Source: CBDCUE01 sp965222515 (GTDB taxonomy: Bacteria; Pseudomonadota; Alphaproteobacteria; Rickettsiales; JABIRX01). Taken from it: a DNA stretch of 64,000 bases. How positions within the stretch are numbered: the stretch's first letter is position 1; the number at the start of each line of letters is the position of its first letter. Of the stretch, positions 53,301 to 61,100 are shown piece by piece. The position numbers were made by a program, and so were the translations under genes. The notes under the pieces were generated by a model. The model made no database searches. It saw only the letters and a program-made list of their open reading frames with translations, and had not been told where the DNA came from. Location of the stretch: assembly GCA_965222515.1 (NCBI GenBank), contig CBDCUE010000019.1, forward strand, positions 110,095 through 174,094. Reading direction: 5' to 3'.

Positions 53301-53530
53301 GATTTAAATATATCTATATTATTTCTTACATTACCTTTATTACCTTCTTTAAATAAATTTTTTACTCCTGATACAAAGTTTAATCTGCATTTATTTCTAT
53401 TATCTTGGTTTTTTATATTATTTAATGATTTTTCTAATGTTTTACATTTGTTTTCAAGACCCTTTTGCTTATCTTCTCTAATATAATTTTTTAAACTATT
53501 AAATAAACTGGGATTATTATTATCTGTCAT
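50339..53530 (-). CDS. Large hydrophilic protein of unknown function
   Basis: 1063 residues, no signal peptide, no membrane segment and no domain I recognise. Residues 1-120 are basic and helical. Residues ~120-570 are low-complexity Ser/Glu/Asn/Thr-rich and contain a recurring motif DVSSQGLTD (232), DVSAQNYTD (280), DVSSQNLT (303), plus runs such as IVIESTPELKNIIETTSEPE. Residues ~620-1063 are charged and coiled-coil-like (KLAASSVGKAGVVGWYNKVK, KEEVITNKTKKIDSKKDIIE). Such disordered-plus-coiled-coil proteins in host-associated bacteria are often secreted effectors, but nothing here proves that. The stop codon abuts a MITE, and an IS5-type element lies upstream, so the gene sits in a mobile-rich island. 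Confidence 0.7.
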   Translation of the reverse strand: MTDNNNPSLFNSLKNYIREDKQKGLENKCKTLEKSLNNIKNQDNRNKCRLNFVSGVKNLFKEGNKGNVRNNIDIFKSAIDGSIEILTLPKNSKSTDNIKTTLKNIGGLLLEAFNEKYSTTSRSSSISADSNIPLSHQKIGGLVFPKKNSKAQPQYRAKATKITEASLQNVVSVTAPIQPISPVSQQLRSTNNNNIVVKNKDTELGNNGEGLDIASVNSVKTTDKKILEDFTDVSSQGLTDTEKSSSDGNISDYNSTYESNIRTERVSKELEDKIIEVENDVSAQNYTDSNADVKTEKIETNFDVSSQNLTIEEPEMLSKQVFTNNSTEEVEQKKVLDVDNVEGTYNEIRKNKHSDPVAGSQENNSSRKEQGSSDEKQQEWQKKSLDTNLHTGNLPHLKIEQAEIEPIQHRKEDLLTEKSNKGAGINGSSVSAKITTEKKQIDNLSPKKKLDTLLPSPSTSDTKRNRYPIEEAENSQKEHETTEEEPREQDPNIPALTLDSSTEPSDGEPNEGQADHSDEDVLRYKELDIVIESTPELKNIIETTSEPEIVIEGMGQEKAKINIEQQENSLSDLATLIRDLKAESWNAFKLDDKDNISVNDDVFKNKIPDQAVSRILSNAEYEIGKDGKSTVRLGKAEYATYEKLSPEQQELVKKGIEVNIEFAQFKKNKIEGTFTEYESNRSKQQGSTQQEFMQQETKQQNNFSNTQLQANRTVTKDNSKIPQSWNKDKFITKEDANLYSVLITEFRKIEGIEIDMDSKVKLFDKAYNEEAIKQHGHTGEKDSKKVFHDAVNESKKPFYKYKNALSDLITDLHDKSKSEGGCEEYKKNIKGQEKEMSQIKTVLATATEKLAASSVGKAGVVGWYNKVKNYINGSKDDLVKDFQTDIKDAIKDGASMSEINKIFNNNQNDIFELEGENKGRFDQIKKIINQGLKVEATLKNQNDQLLKKEEVITNKTKKIDSKKDIIEECKESIDENKRNDIFKDPKELARAGAVRDIRKHYKTRDRTHTEHLPTNDKANSRFEDMERDAEEKKGKQKTTQGNDNSFVNKIEQQKNTEKNNGRS

Positions 53531-53681
53531 ATTAGTTTACCAAAAATTTTTATTCAAAGTCTCAATTTAACATTGAAATACTTATATTAATTCTAGTATA
53601 GTACAAAATAAGAGGTTGTGCAAGATTAATTCAAAATAAAATGGTAAATGGAGGTTTATGGGCAGTTTTATAACATAGTAT

Positions 53682-53725
53682 AACCCCAGTTATGCTTTTT
53701 TTTAATAAAAAGCATAACTGGGGTT
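53682..53725. terminator. 19-bp perfect hairpin downstream of IS5-type transposase
   Basis: AACCCCAGTTATGCTTTTT (53682-53700) pairs with AAAAAGCATAACTGGGGTT (53707-53725) across a 6-base loop. The minus-strand transcript of the transposase meets it directly after its stop. It could act in both directions and shields the unknown gene at 53530. Confidence 0.75.
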
Positions 53726-53738
53726 AAATTAACAATTA

Positions 53739-55073
53739 TTAAATAATAAAAAGTGTGTTTTTTCTTAAAAAAATACTTTTTATTACAAAAATTACCATTT
53801 GGATTTTGGCAAAAAGATAACTATCTATGCAGTTTAACAGCTTTCTTAAGTTAAATCCCATAGCAGTTGCTATTGCATTCATATTATCGCCCACTTTCCC
53901 TTTAAGATAACATCTTGCCCCCCTTGAGCCATCATTTTTAATATGACCTATCACTGGCTCTATCGCATTTCTTCGTTTTTGATATTTCTTTTGCAAAATA
54001 GATAATGTTTTCTTTCTTGTTCTTGCCACAATAACATTTTTATCTTTTATTCCATGACCTTTATAGCCTTGATCAACATAAACCTCCCTAAAACTCTTGC
54101 CACTCAACCTTTCTGCTTGTTCCAAATTAGATTTTAATGTATGTCCATCATACGGATTGTTATCAAATGATTTTGCTCCTAAAACAAAATTTGACCTAGA
54201 ACTTACTACAAAACCTACTTTACAACCAAACTCATATTTCTTGTGAGCTTTTCCCTTACTTATGCAACTCACATCTTCATGCCATGAATAAATCTTATTC
54301 TTATCCGTTCTTTGCTGATTGTAAATTAACTTTGCTCTTAGCAATGCTTGAAATAATTTACTATTGTTTTTCAAATCTCCTTTCTTATTATCAATATCCC
54401 TTATTACTCTACCCAAATAATTCTTTACTTTTTTCTGTTCTGCTTTTCTACCCTTTCTTGACATACTGTATCTCGCTGACATAAAAAGACTCTTTTTACC
54501 AACTATTCTATAATTCTGTCTCAATTTTATACCCTCTGCTTCTGCCAACTTTACCAAACTCTCCCTTGCTTTATGGCACAGCTTAGTATCTGTAGGATAA
54601 GTTATTGCTTTTTCTTGAACTGTGCTATCCACTGTTACCCTCTTAAAATCAGCTGATTTTAAAACTTTTGTATTTTTTGCTATTTCTATTGTTTCTGAAA
54701 ACAAATATTCCATCCCTTCTTCTCCTATTCTTTTTCTAAAATACACCAAATTCTCTGGAACTGTTGGTAACTTATGCTCAAAATATCTACTTCCACAAAA
54801 ATATTGATAATATGGATTCTCTACCCAAAGCTCACATATTTTTTCATCAGATTGTTTTTCTACTTCTTTTAACATCAATAATCCACACATTAACCTTATG
54901 GGAAGCCCACCTCTACCTAAATTACTATATTTTAATGAAAATTTCTCTTCCATGCTTCTCCAATCTACTAATTTTGACAATATTACTAATTTATGTTTCA
55001 TATTTATGATATTTACTAATTCATTTCTGAACATATCCATATCATTTCCTGTTTGGTGAGTTTTGTGTAACAT
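53739..55073 (-). CDS. IS5-family transposase (second element)
   Basis: A 444-residue DDE transposase unlike the copy in cysH. N-terminal FRNELVNIINMKHKLVILSK, GGLPIRLMCGLLMLKEVEKQ and NPYYQYFCGSRYFEHKLP form the DUF772-like region. VTVDSTVQEKAITYPTDTKL carries the first Asp, VYVDQGYKGHGI the second, and RRNAIEPVIGHIKNDGSRGA the Glu. A Leu/Ile-rich tail after NCIDSYLFAKIQ extends beyond the usual C-terminus. The frame is intact. I could not fix the inverted repeats of this element, so its exact borders are open. Confidence 0.85.
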   Translation of the reverse strand: MLHKTHQTGNDMDMFRNELVNIINMKHKLVILSKLVDWRSMEEKFSLKYSNLGRGGLPIRLMCGLLMLKEVEKQSDEKICELWVENPYYQYFCGSRYFEHKLPTVPENLVYFRKRIGEEGMEYLFSETIEIAKNTKVLKSADFKRVTVDSTVQEKAITYPTDTKLCHKARESLVKLAEAEGIKLRQNYRIVGKKSLFMSARYSMSRKGRKAEQKKVKNYLGRVIRDIDNKKGDLKNNSKLFQALLRAKLIYNQQRTDKNKIYSWHEDVSCISKGKAHKKYEFGCKVGFVVSSRSNFVLGAKSFDNNPYDGHTLKSNLEQAERLSGKSFREVYVDQGYKGHGIKDKNVIVARTRKKTLSILQKKYQKRRNAIEPVIGHIKNDGSRGARCYLKGKVGDNMNAIATAMGFNLRKLLNCIDSYLFAKIQMVIFVIKSIFLRKNTLFII

Positions 55074-55191
55074 TTTTGCAAGGTTTTAAGAGTTATTGGT
55101 AATAAGCTTGTGTTTTTACTATGCAAATTATACAACTAAACCCTTATACTGCAAGGCTTTTTATAGTTGATGATTTTGCAAGAATAGAAAT

Positions 55192-58100
55192 CTATTTTTT
55201 ATATCTTCTTCTAAATAACATTATAAATAATGTAAAGATTATTATCATCAATATGGCATTTAGAGCAAATAATTGTTTTATTATTATACTATCTTTATTA
55301 TCTATCTTTTTATTAACATCTTCATTAAAATCTTTTTCCTCCAATACAATATCCTCTCCTGTTATTTTAGATAATTTTTCTATAATCTTTTCTTGCTTAC
55401 TTGCCATATTATCTTGCTTACTTGCCATATTCTCCTGCCTTTTAGCCAATTCTTGAGTGGCTGAGACATTTAGCATTGCAACTTCACTATAAGCAATAGA
55501 CTTAAAGTCTTTTACTTCTCTTCCATAAATAAATAATGATTTTGCTTTTTCTATTTTTTTATAATTACTATCTGATAATTTTATTACAAATTTCTTGCCA
55601 CTTACAGAGGTAATTTCTTCTTTTACACTTTTTTGATTTTTCTTTAATTTTCCAATTAATATTTTAACTTTCTCTCCTTTTTTTAATCCATAAGATTTTA
55701 CTCCTGTAATTTCTACTTTGTTATTAACTAATAATTTAAATGATTTAGCTTTCTTATAAATATCAGGTATAATATTTTTTCTTGTAAATACTGCTTGTGG
55801 ATAATGCTTTTCTAATTGTTGAGCTATTAACATCTTCTCTTTTTTATCACCATATTGAATTTTATCTTTTCTTAAATAATCTGTTATTTCTAACTTTTTA
55901 ATAATTGATAAATCTTGTTTACTATCACTTATTCCTTTTATATCTTTTATTCTTTTATCTGAACTATTAACATAAGCAGAACCTCCAGTTACACTTCCAG
56001 TTGCCTCAAGATCACCAAATACCTCTACTTTATCTTTAGAATAAAATTTTATATCTCCACCAAAATGTGTAAATGAAAAATCGCCGTCATAAATTGTTGA
56101 GATATACGTCTGAAAAGCATCCCCAAACCCAATTCTTGCACTTTCACCATTTGCATCATAACCATTTTCTCCCCTTATTCTTAGATCTCCTCCTATATGA
56201 GCCTCATTAGCAATAATGTCTCTTCCCCCTGTTGCTAGATCACCTGAAAATTTCATATTTCCTGTTGCTTTTATGTTACCATTTACCTCTAATTTTTCAC
56301 CAGGATTAGCTGTTCCTATTCCTACATTTCCATCATTTAATAATGTCATTCTGTTAAGAAAACCTGTGCTATAAATACTTAAATCCCCTTGATAGCTTAA
56401 TAGAGTTTCTCTTTGATTTGCTACATCGTCTTTAATTTGCAAATACACTGATCCATCTCCTAATTCTATTCTGGCTTCACCTGCTATGCCGTCATTCCCT
56501 ATATTATCTCCTACTACTCTTAATCTTGTGTTATTTACCAGCATCCTTATACCTGATGAGTTGTTTAAAGACCCTGTTATCGCTAAATCTCCTGCTATTG
56601 ATGTACTTCCTCCTATTGTTGCTGTTCCTGTTGTCTGTAATGAAGTTGCTGTTATTGCTCCAAAACCTGCTGTTCCTGTTGTTACTATATTATTTGCTCC
56701 TAAGTCTAACGATCTATTTATACTAAAATCATTACCTACTGGATCATATGTTATGATTCCTGTTTGAGTTACACTAGATGCATCTTTTCCTTCAAAATTA
56801 ATATTTACTAATGCAGAATCTGTTATGTTCTCCAAACTTAACTGATCTCCTGTTGTTCCTGTTATTGAAGTATTACCACTTACTTCTAACCTGTCTGTCA
56901 AAGCATTTGTTCCTGTGCCTATTCCTACATTTCCAGATGTATCTATTCTCATTCTTTCGGTTGCTGTATCATTAGTAAAAAAATCTAAATTTGCTCCTGA
57001 TGCTGTTAATTTACCTCCTATTTTACTGTCTCCTGTCACGCTTAAATCTCCACTTCCTGCTATATCACCCTCTACATCTAATTCTATTCCTGCTCCTACT
57101 GTCTTTCCTATTCCTAAGGTTGTTCCTGTTAATTTTGAATCTGTTCCTACTGTTAAACTTGTAGTTATTGTCTCATCTGCTGCTAAATTTGCTGATGCTC
57201 CTACTTCAACTCCATCTTGATCATAATATTTTCCTGATATTTGCATATTTCCATCTATAAATAACTTTGGTGGATTTGCTGTTGTATCTACACTGTTAGT
57301 TACAGATATTATTGTAGCAGGCACTGATGAACTTGATCCTATTCTTAAATCTCCTGCTATGGTTGAATTTCCTGTTCCATCTACATCTAATATTCCTCCT
57401 GTTGTTTGAAGATTTCCACTCGTGGTTATCAATCCTGACCCTGCATCTAATGAAGTTCCTGTTATTGCTCCAAAACCTGCTGTTCCTGTTGTTACTATAT
57501 TATTTGCTCCTAAGTCTAACGCTCTATTTATACTAAAATCATTACCTACTGGATCATATGTTATGATTCCTGTTTGAGTTACACTAGATGCATCTTTTCC
57601 TTCAAAATTAATATTTACTAATGCAGAATCTGTTGTGTTTTCTAAACTTAACTGATCTCCTGTTGTTCCTGTTATTGAAGTATTTCCACTTACTTCTAAC
57701 CTGTCTGTCAAAGCATTTGTTCCTGTGCCTATTCCTACATTTCCAGATGTATCTATTCTCATTCTTTCGGTTGCTGTATCATTAGTAAAAAAATCTAAAT
57801 TTGCTCCTGATGCTGTTAATTTACCTCCTATTTTACTGTCTCCTGTCACGCTTAAATCTCCACTTGCTTCAAAATCACCTGTTACATTTGTATTATTCAT
57901 TAGAGTAAAATTATTATTCAATCCAGAATATTCTATGTAGCCAGTTCTAGTAGTGCTAGTTAGACCATTATCAGTTGTAAATTTTGCAGACATAGCCATA
58001 GTTACCTTATAATTATCTGTATTATTTGTTGGTTCATTATTATTCGATATTGTTACACTGTGTCTAGATACAATATTGTTATTCACAACCATAACATTCT

Positions 58101-61100
58101 CATTATTATGTTTAAATCTCAACAGATTGTTTACAGGGCTATCTATTTCATAATTTTTTATTTTTATAGCATCTACTTTTATATTACCATCTACTTCTAA
58201 CCTGTCTGTCAAAGCATTTGTTCCTGTGCCTATTCCTACATTTCCAGATGTATCTATTCTCATTCTTTCGGTTGCTGTATCATTAGTAAAAAAATCTAAA
58301 TTTGCTCCTGATGCTGTTAATTTACCTCCTATTTTACTGTCTCCTGTCACTCTTAAATCTCCACTTCCTGCTATATCACCCTCTACATCTAATTCTATTC
58401 CTGCTCCTACTGTCTTTCCTATTCCTAAGGTTGTTCCTGTTAATTTTGAATCTGTTCCTACTGTTAAACTTGTAGTTATTGTCTCATCTGCTGCTAAATT
58501 TGCTGATGCTCCTACTTCAACTCCATCTTGATCATAATATTTTCCTGATATTTGCATATTTCCATCTATAAATAATTTTGCTGGATTTGCTGTTGTATCT
58601 AAACTGTTAGTTACAGATATTATTGTAGCAGGCACTGATGAACTTGATCCTATTCTTAAATCTCCTGCTATGGTTGAATTTCCTGTTCCATCTACATCTA
58701 ATATTCCTCCTGTTGTTTGAAGATTTCCACTCGTGGTTATCAATCCTGACCCTGCATCTAATGAAGTTCCTGTTATCGCTCCAAAACTAACTGCTCCTGT
58801 AGTTGTTATAGCTCCTGAACCTCCATCTAATGAAGTTCCTGTTATCGCTCCTGCTGATGTTATTGTTCCTGTTCCTGTTGTTGCTATATTTCCAGATGTT
58901 GTTAAACCACCAGTTCCTCCATCTAATGAAGTTCCTGTTATCGCTCCTGCTGATGTTATTGTTCCTGTTCCTGTTGTTGCTATATTTCCAGTTGTGCTTA
59001 TATTTGTTGTTAAACTTGTAAAATCTATCGCTCCTACTTCATTACCACCTAAATCATAATATTTTCCTGATATTTGCATATCTCCAGCTACATATAATTT
59101 TGTATCACTTGGTGTTGTACCTGTTATTGAAGCATTTGTACGAAAATCTGCATAATTATCACTTGTTCCTACTCCTACACTTCCTGCTATAGTTGAACTT
59201 CCTGTTCCTCCTATGGTTAATTCTCCTGTTGTTCCTGTTGTTACTATATCTCCTGATGTTGTTAAACCACCAGTTCCTCCATCTAATGAAGTTCCTGTTA
59301 TCGCTCCTGCTGATGTTATTGTTCCTGTTCCTGTTGTTGCTATATTTCCAGATGTTGTTAAACCACCAGTTCCTCCATCTAATGAAGTTCCTGTTATCGC
59401 TCCTGCTGATGTTATTGTTCCTGTTCCTGTTGTTGCTATATTTCCAGTTGTGCTTATATTTGTTGTTAAACTTGTAAAATCTATCGCTCCTACTTCATTA
59501 CCACCTAAATCATAATATTTTCCTGATATTTGCATATCTCCAGCTACATATAATTTTGTATCACTTGGTGTTATACCTGTTATTGAAGCATTTGTACGAA
59601 AATCTGCATAATTATCACTTGTTCCTACTCCCACACTTCCTGCTATAGTTGAACTTCCTGTTCCTCCTATGGTCAATTCTCCTGTTGTTCCTGTTGTTAC
59701 TATATCTCCTGATGTTGTTAAACCACCAGTTCCTCCATCTAATGAAGTTCCTGTTATCGCTCCTGCTGATGTTATTGTTCCTGTTCCTGTTGTTGCTATA
59801 TTTCCAGATGTTGTTATAGCTCCTGACCCTGTATTTAATGAAGTTCCTGTTATCGCTCCAAAACTAACTGCTCCTGTAGTTGTTATAGCTCCTGAACCTC
59901 CATCTAATGAAGTTCCTGTTATCGCTCCTGCTGATGTTATTGTTCCTGTTCCTGTTGTTGCTATATTTCCAGTTGTGCTTATATTTGTTGTTAAACTTGT
60001 AAAATCTATCGCTCCTACTTCATTACCACCTAAATCATAATATTTTCCTGATATTTGCATATCTCCAACTACATATAATTTTGTATCACTTGGTGTTGTA
60101 CCTGTTATTGAAGCATTTGTACGAAAATCTGCATAATTATCACTTGTTCCTACTCCTACACTTCCTGCTATAGTTGAACTTCCTGTTCCTCCTATGGTTA
60201 ATTCTCCTGTTGTTCCTGTTGTTACTATATCTCCTGATGTTGTTAAACCACCAGCTCCTCCATCTAATGAAGTTCCTGTTATAGCTCCTGCTGATGTTAT
60301 TGTTCCTGTTCCTGTTGTTGCTATATTTCCAGTTGTGCTTATATTTGTTGTTAAACTTGTAAAATCTATCGCTCCTACTTCATTACCACCTAAATCATAA
60401 TATTTTCCTGATATTTGCATATCTCCAGCTACATATAATTTTGTATCACTCGGTGTTGTACCTGTTATTGAAGCATTTGTACGAAAATCTGCATAATTAT
60501 CACTTGTTCCTACTCCCACACTTCCTGCTATAGTTGAACTTCCTGTTCCTCCTATGGTTAATTCTCCTGTTGTTCCTGTTGTTACTATATCTCCTGATGT
60601 TGTTAAACCACCAGTTCCTCCATCTAATGAAGTTCCTGTTATCGCTCCAAAACTAACTGCTCCTGTAGTTGTTATAGCTCCTGACCCTGTATTTAATGAA
60701 GTTCCTGTTATCGCTCCTGTTAATGTTTCTCCTGTTGTTATTACATTATTTGCTCCAAGATCCAATGCTTTATTTATTATAAACTTCTCATCCTTTGATG
60801 AATATTCTATTATCCCACTACCATCTTTTTGTATTGCTCCATCTGATCCAGTTGACATAAAATTTATACTTGATCTATTGTCACTTATTGTTCCTGCTAC
60901 TGATGTTGTTAAATTCTCCACAATTAACTGATTTCCTGCTGTAGATGATGATCTTATATTTCCTGATGTTATATTATTTAATCCAAGATCCAATTTTTTA
61001 TTTATTATAAACTTCTCATCCTTTGATGAATATTCTATTATCCCACTACCATCTTTTTGTATTGCTCCATCTGATCCAGTTGACATAAAATTTATACTTG

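Noticed and set aside
55080..55190. Inverted repeats of the second IS5-type element
   Set aside because: Short matches such as TGCAA occur on both sides, but no pair of ends with a target duplication could be established.
58790..60700. CRISPR-like appearance of regularly spaced repeats
   Set aside because: The repeats and the sequence between them are both coding, in frame and repetitive; there are no unique spacers and no cas genes.
56486..60931. Plus-strand Val/Pro-rich ORFs with near-identical sequences
   Set aside because: Antisense shadows of the tandem repeats of the giant minus-strand gene.
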